From Rhipidocladum racemiflorum (lineage: Eukaryota > Streptophyta > Magnoliopsida > Poales > Poaceae): a stretch of DNA of 64,000 nucleotides. A program made the position numbers and the translations under genes. Of this stretch, positions 10,452 through 23,469 are shown one piece after another. Every line of letters begins with the position of its first letter. Position 1 is the stretch's first letter. The stretch covers positions 38,156,193-38,220,192 of the forward strand of contig CM070592.1 of the NCBI GenBank assembly GCA_036346355.1. Reading direction: 5' to 3'. The notes beneath the pieces are model-generated. The model was not told the DNA's origin. It saw only the letters and a list, made by a program, of their open reading frames with translations, and did not search any database.

Positions 10452-13400
10452 ATGGCGGCCGCCCGCGCCGCCAAGCGCCCCAAGCACGCCTCCGTGCCAC
10501 AGAGGTCGGTCAGATCACTCAACTCGCCCCCTTTCCCCTCGCGGCACGGTTCTTCCCATTGATTTTTCCGTTTTTGGGGTTCGTGCAGAGGCGATGACGA
10601 CTACGTGCCGGGGAACATCGTGGAGATCGAGCTCTGCAACTTCATGACCTACGAACGCCTCACCTGCCGCCCCGGCCCCCGTCTCAACCTCGTCGTCGGC
10701 CCCAACGGCTCCGGCAAGAGCTCCCTCGTCTGCGCCATCGCACTCGCGCTCGCCGCTGACCCAAGCGTACCTACCTACCCACCCTTCTCTCCATTCCTTA
10801 CTCCACTTGTAACATTCTAATTTTTGCTTATTTGAAAATCTTTTCGAGTAGTTTAACCCTCAAAATTTTTTCACCATTTTATTTGCTAATTAAATCTTAA
10901 TATGGAACCTTCCAAATTAAAATATGATTTAATATATTAATACTCAAGTGAATCCAGATTCACTTAATACGGAACCTTCAAATTTTTTTCACCATTTTAT
11001 TTACTGTATCGCTTGCAGATTCTCGGCGGGGCATCCAGCGTCGGAGCCTTCGTCAAGAGTGGGGAGGAGTCCGGCCATGTCAAGATATCCCTTCGAGGGG
11101 ATACACCCGACCACACCATCTGCATCACCAGGAAGATCGATACCATGAACAAGTCCGACTGGCTGCTCAACGGTATCCCCCTACTACCTGACTCACTCAC
11201 TCCTCATGCTTGCTCCTTAATATCTTGTCAAAACAAGACACTGAAATAGGACGGATGCCTACATGTTTTGATGTAATCCTCTAGCATAAATTCTAGTTCA
11301 TATATTTAGGTTTCGTGTCTGTTGGGATTGAATCACTCAAACCCTTCTTCTCACTTTAGAAATCACTCACTGATTTCTGCTCTCTCTTGTAAGGTCTCTC
11401 TCACACGAGTGCCTCACGCGCGCACACTTGATACAAGAAAGGAACTAGATCACAGAAGCAAAACACACTCTATTTGCTTGCGTTACAATGGACTGAAACT
11501 GAGTACATATAGTACCAACAGCTAGCAACAACTTGCCCATAACTCACGCCAACGCCACGTTCTGCAACTTAAACTACTTGCCAATTACCATGCACAACTC
11601 GCTAACAGCCACGACGGGCGAGCCTCACGCCACACCTCCCAGCTGCATACATAACGTGCAGATATTCATGCATGAACCTAGTCACCAGGACCTATTTTCA
11701 TGCCACAAACTCACTTCGTGGCCTTTGACCCAGACTGCAGCTCTACAGGTACCTCCACACGTAACTCCTGATTGCTACAACGCAAAGGACTACACCCATA
11801 CTTATTTGCTACATGCAAACTAGTTTAATTAACATGCATATGCACCAATGACAAGATTACAGCTAACAATGTCATCCATTCATAGTCTACATATTCGCTC
11901 GTTGGGCTTCACATTATTGAGGATGTTGTTTATAATGTTGCCCCTCAACATGTAATTTTGACAATGCCTTTTCTCAAGAAAATGATGTCTCTTCAACTGT
12001 GTGGATAAGTACTCTATTGTTTATGTGTATCATTATTCTTTTGAAATGTGTTGCTTTTGTTGAAAAAGGAGGCCTTCCTATGTCACTAAAATTTGTTTCC
12101 TGCAGGGACAACTGTCCCAAGAAAGAAAGTCATTGATGTCATCAAGAAATTCAATATTCAAGTTAACAATTTAACTCAGGTTAGTCTTTTATATGTACAT
12201 GTGTACCTTCAGTTCATGTTAGCTTCCAGTGTTTTACATTCCACACGAGTTTGCTTTGTATGTTCATAAAACATGATATGTTATTCCAGAGGAGTCATTT
12301 ATCCTACTGTAAAACTATACCTGATTTGTGTTGTTGTGTGCTAAACTCCCTTTAGTTCTTGCCACAAGACCGGATATGTGAATTTGCAAAGCTGAGTCCT
12401 ATTCAACTTCTAGAAGAGACCGAAAAGGCTGTTGGTGATCCAGATTTACCTGTTCAGCATCGCCAACTTATAGAAAGGAGTAAGGAATTGAGGACTCTTG
12501 AAGTGGTAAAGCTGAATCTTTCACCTTTTGTTTTTGTTTGCTTGAGCTTTCCAAGCTTTTTAGACTTCTTTACAAATGATATGTTAGATATAAGCCCCTA
12601 CGCCACCAATTCACTGCCGCTTTTATGTTGAATTTTAGGCTGTAAAGCAAATGGGGCAGATTTTGAATAATCTGAAGGCCCTTAACGTTGAACAAGAAAA
12701 AGATGTCGAACGTGTCCGACGAAGGGATAAACTCCTGAGAAAGGCTAGTATTTGTTTTGTCTATGAATGGAATGGACAGTATTTTTTTCATGATACTATG
12801 TCTATAATACCTCTTGTTGATTGTGCCATAGGTTGAGTTAATGAAGAAGAAGCTGCCATGGCTGAAATATGACATGAAGAAGAAGGAATACATAAAAGCA
12901 CAGGAGCAGGAGAAAATCATGAAGAAAATGGAAGAAGCAGCCAGAATATGGGAGGATTCAAAAGGCCTTGTTGAGTATGTTCCATTGTCAAAAGGCTTTA
13001 GTTATTCATTATCTTCATTTATATGTTCCTTTGTAGATGTTTCTTGGAAGGTTTTTTTTGTATTACATGGTTTTTGGTATTTGTCCAGATGTGCTCTATT
13101 TGGTATGAAGGTTTCCTTTTCAAGGCCTTAAAGTTGAATGGATAAATATTTGAACTAGTATTCCTTAAATTCAATGTCTTTGAGTCAGTCTTACTTTCCT
13201 GTTTTGATAGATACTCACTCCCCTTTTATTTGTCATGATAATGTTTTTTGTTTACTTGAATAATGCTAATTAAGCAAGCTTACATAAAACTTAACTGAAG
13301 CAAAATTCCTGATTACCATCATTTGTTAAAAACTAAGCAGCATTTTTTTGTAAAAAAAATAGAAAAACTAAGCAATTTGTGAATTTCATCACTTTATATG

Positions 13401-16400
13401 AAATAATAAAAATGCAAAGCTCCTCTCCAAAAGGTTTTAGATAACAATATGTTGTTCCAAGGTAGTTTGAGAAGAATGCTTTCAGGCTTTCTTGGTCATG
13501 TTTTCTATTTAGTTTTTTGAGGATGGCTGAAATAGCAAATGTTGAGGTTTTGAGTTCTAATGGAGTACACGTCTTCTTGCTTTTCCCAATTTTTGTAGAG
13601 AGCTCAAGAAAGAGAAAACGAATCATGCTGCAAATACTAAGAAGATATGCAGCCAAATGACTCAAAACATGAGCAAGCGACGGGAAGTTATAGATGAGGA
13701 ACTGCAGCTGGTATGCTCTTCTTTACCTAAAATCAGGCTTCCAGTACTATTTGACTGCTGTTGGTCTTCGACATTTTTTTGGGTTTCAGAGTGCACGATT
13801 GAAAACCATAGAAGATCTGAAAAGGCAAGAAAAATATCATCAGCAAAGGATCTCAAAGGCTAAGGAAGCTCTTGCTGCTGCTGAAAGGGAACTTGAGGAT
13901 CTACAACCCTATGAACCACCTAGAGTTGAAATGGTCAGTTTGTTCACCTTATTTCCACAAGTTTTTGCTTTCTGTTCAAACATCTCTTTTTGTTCGCATC
14001 TATAACCAACTAGTATCTTGTCCACTTTATTTGCTCAAGTAACATAATTTTCGTGACTGGTAGTATCTACACCTGTTGCTAAATTTATGTTCGCGCATAG
14101 GTACAATTCACAGAGCAAATTGCACGATTAACTTGCGATGTAAACGAGCTAAGGATGGAAAGGAAAGAGAAGGAGTCTCAGTTAGCTCAAGAGAAAGAAA
14201 GGCTGAGGAAGTGTTCTGATAGGTACCCAGCTTGTCAGCTACTGTTTACTCCATTCAAGACTTGGCTACCTAATACTTATTTAGTTATTTCTTACAGGAT
14301 GAAGCAAATGGGAAGTAAGAACAATAAGCTACTCCAAGCATTGCAAAATGCTGGTGCTGAGAAAATTGATGAAGCATACAACTGGGTGCAAGATAACAAA
14401 AATAAGTTCAGGGGAGAAGTTTATGGGCCTGTTCTCCTTGAGGTTTGTTTAGTTGAAAGCTTGTCATCTGTGTTTTCTTTGCAGACAAGACAGCTAAGTA
14501 TACCTACTTTGCACTGTTTTTAGGTAAATATTCAGGATAAGATTCACGCTTCTTACTTGGAAGACCATGTCCCAAACTATATATGGAAGGTACCAATACT
14601 ATGATAAAATTTCATGTTTTGATTTTGCTAACTTCTGTTGTACATACTGTTTACTGTTTTCCTTTATTTTAGCATTTCCATACAAATGTAGAAAGTAAGG
14701 AGGGCCACATATTCTACCAATGGCTGCAGGGTCTCTGTTGTGCCATTTTGCACATGGTGCCCATATCTTGCGCGTGATCAATGTGCAGAGGCAGATTGAT
14801 CCTCCAGTTACTGTAGATGATTAGTTCCATTAGGATGACATCTCAGTATACTCTTTCTGGATAAAGATCCCTTGCTTATTGTCTTCATTGACTTGTAAAT
14901 CATGAAACACCATCTTGTTCTTTTTTTAAATAGAAAACATTATATCTGTAAACAAATTAATTGCCATTTTGCTGCATGTGCCAGTCATTCATTACCCAGA
15001 GCACTTCCGACCGTGACCTCTTGGTTAGACAAATGAAGCAATATGAAATTCCTGTTCTGAACTACACAGGGGACAAAGGCACCAGGAGAGAACCATTTGA
15101 CATTACTCCGGAGGTCAGCAGATATGGACCAGGCATTTAGCTTTTGAGAATGTCAATATTTGTTATTTGTTATTCCATCCTTTTTGTTTTATGAGGTCTG
15201 TTTTGTTTTGCAATCTTGTTCCAGATTATAAGATATGCATGTAGATTTAATGTCAATTTCTCTATTTCGCCCTTGTTTATTTCATCCTCTTTCCTAATTG
15301 TTTTTGCACGAGCACCCGCGCAAACCATCATCTCTCATGTTCCCTACGCACTTAATGTAAGGGCACTGTAGTCATTCTCTTTGGTGACTTTATCAATCTT
15401 AGAGCTTTCTTAATCTTTGTGCTCAGTCAAAATGTGCTTTATAAAAAACATCGGGAGTAATATTGAAAGTTCTGTTTATTTTCCTTTTGACAGATGAAGC
15501 AACTTGGAATCTACTCACGACTTGATCAAGTGTTCGAGGCTCCTCCTGCTGTAAAAGATGTTTTAATTAGTCATTCTGCTTTGGATCGTTCGGTATAACA
15601 TTGCTTATGTTCAGTTCATAAACTTGTACTTCATTTCACTGGTTATGACTTGAATCTTCCACTCACAGTTATGTTCTCTTTCTTATCCCCCTTTTTTTTG
15701 TCTATGTAGTATATAGGTACAGATGAAACACATCACAGAGCAGATGGTGTACTAAAGTTGGGTATTACTGACTTTTGGACTCCAGATAACCATTACCGGT
15801 GGTCAAGATCAAGATATGGTCGTCATATGTCAGCAAATGTAGATATAGTCAATCCTTCTCGTCTTTTTATGTGCGGTATGTGTTATAATCACATCCTCAA
15901 TAAATTCATTGATTATATGATTCACCTGCCATGCCTGATGCTTGTCAGCTTGTTCATGCAGATTTGGATGTTGGTGACATTGAGGGGCTTCGATCTCAAA
16001 AAGATAAACATATGAAAGATATTGAAGGCATGTATGAATCCTTAAAAATGCTTCGCAAAAAGCAGATGCAATTAGAAGATGAAGCGGCAAAAATACACAA
16101 GCAAAAGGTGTCATATGTTTTTGTTTTATTCACTTCATTAGATTTAATTAATATCCAGTTGTTTCTGATAATTGTTATCAATCCATTTTTTTTTTCTGAT
16201 ACTGCTTATCTATCCAGGTATTTCTGATAATGTTTTTCTTTTAATTGTGATAATTCCAGGAAGGGATTATTGATATGTTGAGGTCCCAAAAGAGGAGGCG
16301 AGAAGAAATACAAAGGCGTGTTGGTATGAGACTTTTTCCTGTTCTTCTGCATGTAGCTTGTATCATATGTTGCTCCTCTCTCTAGATATTAAACGAAGAA

Positions 16401-19400
16401 TGCTGGAAGACATATATAGAGAGGAAGATGTGGAATCCAGCACAATAAAGCTTGTTGATCAGGTGGCTAAGTTAAATGATCAGCGATTTCGAGCAGTGAT
16501 AAAACTCAAGGTTAGTAGGGCTTGCAACTTCATAGGCTAACCTCCAATATTTTGTTTATCTAGAAGACCACCATCAAAAAGACTATTTGTCCTTACTTCA
16601 GTTTGATTTAAATTCTCTCAGAATTTGCTTATTGAAGCTGTTGCTCTCAAATGGAGTCACACAGAAAAGAACATGGCTTCCATTGAGCTTGATACAAAGG
16701 TATGCACTGTGAGAATCTAGTTACATTTGCAAAAAATAAAGTTCTTAAAAGGAATTGCCCCCAAACTCCTTGCATTTCCCATCATATTACAGAGTAGTAC
16801 TCAGTAGGTCGATTTAGCAAAAATTGTTGGAATTTGATTCAAATCAATTGGAATACTTTTTAGAGATTATGGACATGCTGTCTCTTGCTAAGTTACAAGT
16901 TGGATCTGCACAAATATCCGTCAAGGAACTTTTTACTTTAGGTTGCTGGAACATATGGATTCAAAGAAATAAGTGCATTTTTGAGAAAATTCCTCCTAAC
17001 AAGTTTATGTGGAAGAGGTTACTGTTCATGGATTTGGAATTGTTGAGGTTCAGAACTTCCTCTAAGATGGTTGATGCTTTGGAAAGCTGGATTAGTAGAA
17101 ATTAAATGAGGATTTAGTTTGTTTCGTAGTTGGTTGCCTTGAGTAGTAGCTAACCTGTGTTAACAGATTTTTTGGATCCTGTGGACCTTTTATGTATTAT
17201 GTTAATTATGTTCTGTATATTAACTAATATTAATTATCAGTAGGGTTCTCCCCTACTGTTCCCCGTCAAAAAAAGTATTAAAAAAATAAGTAATCACTGT
17301 TTGGAAACTTGCCAAGTTGCAACCAATTAATCACCACTATTGTAGAATGTGCAATAAGATAAATGAATAACTGATGGTAGTGGTTTGGTGCAATATTTAC
17401 AATGCACACATACTTATGTACAGGGGACAAACCGGAAAATGCCATAAAAGTGGTGAGCTCATAGAACCATAGCTGCTTGTGTATTATGCTGTTCCTTGTG
17501 TCTAAACACTTTGCCACATGTAATTATTTGGCCTGGTATTATCACAAGACAATTTTTAAAGTTTTTAATGTGCACCCTATTTTTTGTGTGTTTTCTGTTT
17601 GACCTTCATTGATATCTGATAGGTATGGGAGATGGAAAAGGATGTGAAATTTTTTGAAAAAGATGCTATTCAAGCTGCCAGAGAATATGATAACCGTGAG
17701 TTAGTGTTACATTACATTCTTTTGCTTCTTGGAATAATTTGTAAACTAAAAATATTGTTAGTTGGTACAATATTTAATGGTGGAAAGTGACTAAGGCTTC
17801 CGTTGAGATTTTGGCATGCTATGAATGATGTTTTGGTGTACAAATTTTTGGGACTTTTATGGCATGCCCACCATACGGTCCATGCTACATAGTCGATTGT
17901 TTTGTAAGTCATGTGGCACAATATATTAATGCAGTAATTTGGTACATTTTTTTAACTTTCAGCATGATTTTTTTGTGGTACGGCTCATTGTAAAATGTTG
18001 TCTGCACTGTTTTGATGAACCGAATTTCTACTCTAAGTATTCAATTTGTATGTGTATGATGATGTAATCTAAATGCGCTTTTTACAAAAAGGAGAATTAG
18101 CAAGTCATTGTTTGCAATATGAATGATATAGATATACTGGATGATGAGTTCCGCCAAAACTAACTATTGTAATTGCAAACTAGTCCTTGAAATCCTGCAG
18201 TTCTGAGCTCCAAAACGATGTGGAAAGTTTTCAATTGAACTCTTACTGAAAACTATTATAGCCAGGTTTGGAGATGTTAGATGCCATGGGGGATTATTGC
18301 TAGTTCTGTGAATACATCCATCTAATAATAGTATTAATAAACCATAGCAGCAATCTTCCATGATGCAATGACAAATATCGTAAGTTATTATTCATTGTAT
18401 ATAAAAACATGCATTTTCATTTTCTGAAACATTCCGAGTATCTGTTGGCAGATCGAGTTCAATAATAGCCCTGTTGGGCCTTCAAACAGTCAATATTATG
18501 TTTTGACACTTGTCCTAAAAATTTTAAATAAAAATCTCAGTTGCTATGCTCTAATAATGGTTGAGGGATAGTGTAGCATAAGACATCATATTGTTTTCAT
18601 AATCGATTCTTTTTTACCTTCACATCAGGTAAAGAAATCACTCAAGAGCATAAGCAGCAACTGTCTAATGCAAAAAAGCATGCAGAGTCGATAGCTATGA
18701 TCACCGAAGACCTTGCAAAAGAGTTTCTTGAGGTATAGTGTGGATTTAATTTTACATAAACTGTTCTCCAAACTTATTTCAGGATTTGAATATTTTAGTA
18801 GTAAAGTCCAGCATAAAAATGTGGGTTTTGTGCTTCCCGAGAAAATGGTTGATTGTTGGAACTCTTTTTAAATCATACATTATTGCCCAGGTTTCGGTCA
18901 TCCGTCATCCAGAGTGTTGATTTTTTCTTCTAACAAAACAAAATCCCTTTAATCTTAATTCCTTTAGGTTGTTGGAATGCTCCCACTCCACAAATCTTCA
19001 TTCTTTGTTGAGTAGTGCTTCTATGTATCACCCCTAATACAAGTTGCACAAATTTTGAAGCAAGCGAAAGAGTAACTAATTACTATCTATCTTTCATTCA
19101 TGCTTTAATATATGTGCAACTTTCAAAAAGTTCCATCAAATAATGTCTACTGTATTATTGCTATCATATGGATTTCTTGTGCTGTTTTCTTGTCTAGTGC
19201 ATCCAGTATTCCTTTTCTTTGTTTGATTCTGCCATATCCAATGTGCCGGTGTTTCCTTGGGTCAAATAAACCACTTGATGTCTTAGCAGCATAAATTAGC
19301 ACTTAGCACCTGTTTGTTGATGGCTCCACCTTCCTTTCTAATTGCAGATGCCTACTACCATAGAAGAACTGGAATGTGCAATACAAGATACTGAATCTGA

Positions 19401-22185
19401 AGCAAATTCTATGCTGTTTCTTAACCAAAACGTTTTGCAAGAGTATCAAAACCGGCAACGTGAGGTACAACAGTTTTACAAGTGTACTGAATTTGAATTG
19501 ATAGTTAGCTTTACTTGCATAGTTGCACCGTACTTCAGCTGTTCAGCATCAGTATGTCCCATCAGGAATATAAAGTCATTAGCAGGTTTTGTAAAATTAG
19601 AATATGGCTGGCTGGTTGGTGACTGCTGGCCAGTTAGTAAGGATATTTCTTTCTTGTCATCGTTTTTGGTAATGCTGCTGGCAGAGTGGTCCCTCCACAA
19701 CATAGAAGTAGCCATGTGTTGGGAGTATCAACATTTCTTAAATCTTGCTCTAGAGCATAACTGAATAAGGGAATCAATGGCGGCGTTATTAAAGGGGCAT
19801 TAGAGTTTGTGGAGGTTGCCTACGCCAGAGTGATCTCCCTTCAGAATCCCCCTAAAAAAAATGCTTTGCTTTATATGCAGAATATGCCACTATTTGAGCG
19901 GAAAAGATGGTCCCTACGGTATTTCCTCTAGATATTTGTGTTATTATACTATCTTTGTGTTAATAAAGTAGCATATAGTAGATAAAGGGAGCTCAGAGCC
20001 TTACCATTTCAAAGGACTAAGTTAGAGCGGATAGATTTACAGCACAGAAATCTCTTCATGTACCAAACCATACTATATTCCTTTGAGCTACTTATTAATC
20101 TGCTACTAAGCTACTTCTACCTGAAATTCTTTCTGACAGTTGCAATGCCTATTTAAATTGTGTAGATAGAATTAATATCAAATAAACTTGAAGATTATAA
20201 AGGAGAACTTGAGAGATGCTGCTCTGAAATAGAAACCACAAAGGTTCGGCATTTTATCTTGTCATTTATATTGCCATCATTTTCTCAACCCTTTGGGGAT
20301 CTTGTTCTTCTTGACTTGACTTTGACTATTTTCTAGGGTAAATGGCTTCCAACTCTACGAACTCTTGTTTCAAAAATAAATGACACCTTTAGTCGTAACT
20401 TTCAAGAAATGGCTGTTGCTGGAGAAATTTCACTAGGTATTTACGGTGATTCTCATTTGTCATTATTTGTACATTTTTGTACAACATACTGATTGTCTAC
20501 CAAAATTGCCTGGCAGATGAGCATGGCCTTGATTTTAGTGAATACGGTATTCTTATAAAGGTGAAGTTTCGGTGAGTTCCTTTTCCCAAGTGAGAGAAGT
20601 GTTCCGGTATTTCTTGAAATTGGGTAAATAATAACCAGCACCACTGCACCTTGCTAAACATTATGGTGTACTAACCAAGCCGGGTACTGCCCACTTCTAT
20701 TTAAATTAGCCTGAACCAGGACGGGGTAACCGAGTTCAGTCTTACCGAATTAGCGAGTCAGCAATTTTAGGGTGACTTTGATTCTAGAATGTGATCAGAA
20801 ATAATCTTATAATTAATAGTCTGTAGTCTTCAAATTATCTATTAAGAAGGGAAAAAATTCGAGGGAACGTATCAGACAAACAGTCTTTGTTCATTTGTGC
20901 TGAGTATCAGACAAGCAAGTCTCCACTTTCTGGCATCTCCATATCTGAGTGCAGTTCACTATTCATTTCCATTTCTTCTAAATGTGGGAATTGGCCATGT
21001 TGATAACTACATCTGGTCATCAGTCAGGAACAACCGTCAGATCAGCTTCAATTTGCCAAGTCTTTCTCTGCTCGCTTCCCACTCCTAGTCTCTGTCAGGA
21101 GCTTTAGGTAGATGCTGGCATGGTGCCTTCTAGTATACAGTTCCATACTTCCCTTTGGAGGTCTTTGATTTGCTGTTAGCCTGTTGCTGTTATGTTAAAC
21201 ATCCATTTCGGTGACAGTTCTAAGGTATAAGTTAACTGTTCCTTTCAAAAAAGAAAAGAATTCTTTATTTTGCATGGTCTTGTAACCAATATTTGATTTC
21301 CTGTTTATTACTCAATTCTTGCAGTGTCTACTTTTATGCTGCTTCTAGTATTGTAGTTTAAGGGCTTTGGCAATGTTTTATGTTGGACCTTATTTGGCTT
21401 TATTTTATTTTCTTTTTAAAATGAATTTGTGCTACTATTTTCTTCAGGCAAACTGGTCAGTTGCAGGTGCTGAGTGCTCATCACCAATCTGGAGGGGTAT
21501 GAAGAAAATTTATTATATGTACCAAGTGTTAAAACTTTCTTATAGCTACTCTTGGTTACAACTATTTTCTTGTCATTTATAGGAGCTATCCGTTTCTACT
21601 ATCCTGTATCTTGTATCACTTCAAGATCTGACCAACTTCTCCTTTTGGGTGGTTGATGACATAAATCAAGGCAAGGCAACCTGCATATGTTGTGTTCCCG
21701 TGTGCACCTTGTAAGCATTGAAAAGGTATAACTCTGTCCCAAAAATTGCAGGAATGGATCCCATAATCGAGAGGAAGATGTTCCAGCAGCTTTTGAGAGC
21801 TGCCAGCCAACCAAACACACCGCAGTTAGTGACAGTACTCGCAACATTTTCGGCAGCATATAGTAGATAGATTCATTTGTCGGCATGCATGCCATCTGCT
21901 AATTACCCCTTATGTTTGTTACTTCGCCTGTAGGTGCTTCCTGCTGACACCAAACCTGCTGCCTGATCTGGAATACGGCGATGCCTGCAGCATCTTGAAC
22001 ATCATGAACGGCCCGTGGATTGAGAAGGCAGCGCAAGGTAATATCTAACTCTGTGCTTTGTGGAAATTGCTTGCTAAAAGGTTACTCGTCTTTTTAGCAT
22101 TCTCAATCTCAGTATCAGTTGATAATCCATATTTGCAGCTTGGCGCGACGGGGATTGCTGGAGTACAGTTGTGTTTGGGCATTGA
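10452..22185 (+). CDS. SMC5: SMC5, structural maintenance of chromosomes protein 5, 30 exons
   Basis: SMC5 is the nuclear ATPase that dimerises with SMC6 in recombinational repair and sister-chromatid alignment. Exons, all in phase: 10452-10504, 10589-10766, 11019-11172, 12106-12179, 12356-12505, 12639-12743, 12832-12974, 13599-13710, 13790-13933, 14101-14222, 14298-14442, 14524-14589, 14985-15113, 15494-15592, 15710-15875, 15962-16107, 16260-16323, 16386-16510, 16622-16699, 17623-17695, 18629-18732, 19348-19464, 20166-20243, 20337-20436, 20517-20571, 21448-21496, 21583-21670, 21752-21824, 21934-22037, 22139-22185. The product is 1046 aa; Arabidopsis SMC5 is about 1050. Walker A is GPNGSGKS (residues 55-62), the coiled coils flank a hinge near 430-600, and the ABC signature lies at 941-945. 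The C-terminal head differs from the family: SGGEL instead of SGGER, and VVDD instead of the Walker B VVDE. Two introns start with GC. An alternative is a diverging homoeolog. Identity is very secure; catalytic competence is not. Confidence 0.95.
11320..11950 (-). mobile_element. Probable Copia-like solo LTR in SMC5 intron 3
   Basis: Read on the minus strand, the block starts TGTTGAGGGGCAAC (from 11950) and ends CCCAACA (11320), giving TG...CA ends with a short TGTTG/CAACA inverted match. Length is 631 bp, and a CT/GA-rich stretch near its 3' end resembles an R-U5 region. No clean 5-bp TSD is seen (GTGTC against TGTAA), so it is either old or slightly mis-bounded. It lies wholly between exons 3 and 4. 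Confidence 0.55.
16800..17285 (+). mobile_element. 5'-truncated LINE in SMC5 intron 19
   Basis: An open frame ending at a TAA at 17103-17105 encodes the C-terminal tail typical of plant L1-type reverse transcriptase proteins, with W-N-I-W-I-Q-R-N-K-C-I-F near residues 42-53. It is followed by a 3' UTR and A-rich sequence ending about 17285. Only the 3' end is present, as expected of incomplete target-primed reverse transcription. The 5' edge and TSD could not be placed. It is in the same orientation as SMC5. Confidence 0.7.
20572..21447 (+). other. SMC5 intron 25, long, with unassigned inserted sequence
   Basis: This 876-bp intron is much longer than its neighbours. The part from about 20640 to 21250 looks inserted, with an A-rich AAAAAAGAAAAGAA at about 21248-21260 as a possible tail, but I can assign no family. 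A short open frame at 20897-21088 is not convincing. Confidence 0.35.
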
Positions 22186-22330
22186 TTGACACAGTTACGA
22201 GAACAGTTATACAGCAGCTGAGGATTTGTCGAGTAAACCGTGTAGTATTTTACATTCTTTTTAAGCCTTTGGTGATTAATTTTAGTTTGCCCATGTAAAT
22301 ATAGGTGTTTCCTGTTTTTCATCTAGAAAA
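22186..22330 (+). other. SMC5: SMC5 3' UTR
   Basis: Sequence from the TGA stop (22183-22185) to about 22330 is AT-rich and contains T-rich upstream elements. No canonical AATAAA is seen, which is common in plants. The end is approximate and the hAT-like terminus at 22342 sets a limit. Confidence 0.45.
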
Positions 22331-22341
22331 GAAGCTGTGAA

Positions 22342-22445
22342 TAGGGGTGGATATCGAGCCGACTCGACTCGAACGAGCTCAAAGCTCAACTCGGCTCGAC
22401 TCGTTTAACTTGCGAGTTAGCTCGAGTTGGCTCGTTAACAAACTG
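22342..22445. mobile_element. hAT-type terminus fragment
   Basis: TAGGGGTGGATATCGAGCC followed by repeated CTCGACTCGA/GAGCTCG words is typical of one end of non-autonomous hAT elements in grasses. A matching opposite end was not found. hAT transposase remnants lie 1 kb downstream. Confidence 0.55.
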
Positions 22446-22635
22446 TATACATCATATGCAATATACGTACAGATAGGGTTGAATGACACCACTGTGATTG
22501 GACATTAACAATTAACAAAGAAGCATTGCCAGTTGCCAATGCGGTTTTCCTTTCTCATTTTGTCATGGCAAAACTAGAAAGATCAGTAGATCACCAATTT
22601 GGTGAGAATATTAGTGATTCACCATGCAGACAAGC

Positions 22636-22722
22636 AACAAAATTTTGGGTCTTAAACTGTTAATGCTCTTGCATCTCCACTGGAGCACACTAAATTTTGG
22701 GTCTTAAACTGTTAATGCTCTT
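22636..22722. repeat. Short direct repeat
   Basis: About 32 bases, TTTTGGGTCTTAAACTG...GCTCTT, occur at about 22640-22671 and again at about 22692-22722, separated by 20 bases. Confidence 0.8.
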
Positions 22723-23054
22723 CTATCCTCTTCAGGTCCTTCATATTCTCTGCATCCACACTGCAAAAAGAGTCTGAATCACAAGTACTGACAATTTCCA
22801 TCATATATGTATTGTGATGGAAGGTGGGTGAAGGAGAGTGTTTCAGTTTGCAATTTCTATGAGGAAATTTTGATCCGCACTTGATGCAAAATTCAAAACT
22901 TCAACTTTGTTGTCTCCAGACTCCAAATAGGATTTTTTTTTTGGCACATTTAGTTTTGATTTGGTAACTAAATGAGGGTGCATCAAGACTTAGCTGCTGC
23001 GGCCTCAGATGCTTCAATTGTAGATTTGAGTATTGAGCGAAAGGTTACACCTAC

Positions 23055-23365
23055 AGGATAGGTTCTGTAGTCCGATTCTTTGTAGGAACTACCCGTAATA
23101 ACGAGCTTGCAAAATGGATCTGTTTATCATAAAGAGATTCGTTGTTTCTGACCCTCCAATCAAATGATCTGTAGTGGCCAATACATCTCATGGTAACAAG
23201 AATGTATTGTTCTGAGGTAAGACCATTCCAAGGCTCCTTTTCGCCATGCATAAACTGAACCAACAACTGGGATAAGCACGAAAATGAAAGCTTCGATAAA
23301 AACGGATACACCCAATACGTCGAAACTCATTGCCCAAGGTTGCAAAATTTGGGAGCGTACCACAC
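23055..23365 (-). pseudogene. ndhC: Nuclear plastid DNA: 3' end of ndhC and downstream spacer
   Basis: On the minus strand, 23363-23220 encodes the C-terminus of plastid NDH subunit 3, with AMSFDVLGVSVFIEAF and YAWRKGALEWS visible. It carries two changes against the usual plastid sequence (Pro and Ser in the last membrane segment). The normal stop after EWS now reads TAC. Sequence on to about 23055 continues as plastid spacer-like DNA without the tRNA-Val gene. It is a nuclear insertion of plastid DNA and cannot be functional. Confidence 0.85.
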
Positions 23366-23469
23366 GAATATTCTACAATAGCAGGTATTGAAGAATCCGT
23401 ACAAGAAATTTTACTCAGGTTGACAATGGTATATTAGCAACCAAATATTAACACTGAACTCATACCAGA

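Noticed and set aside
10230..10562. 110-aa open frame overlapping the SMC5 start
   Set aside because: Out of frame with SMC5. Exon 1 and exon 2 in the SMC5 frame are supported by splice phase and conserved protein sequence.
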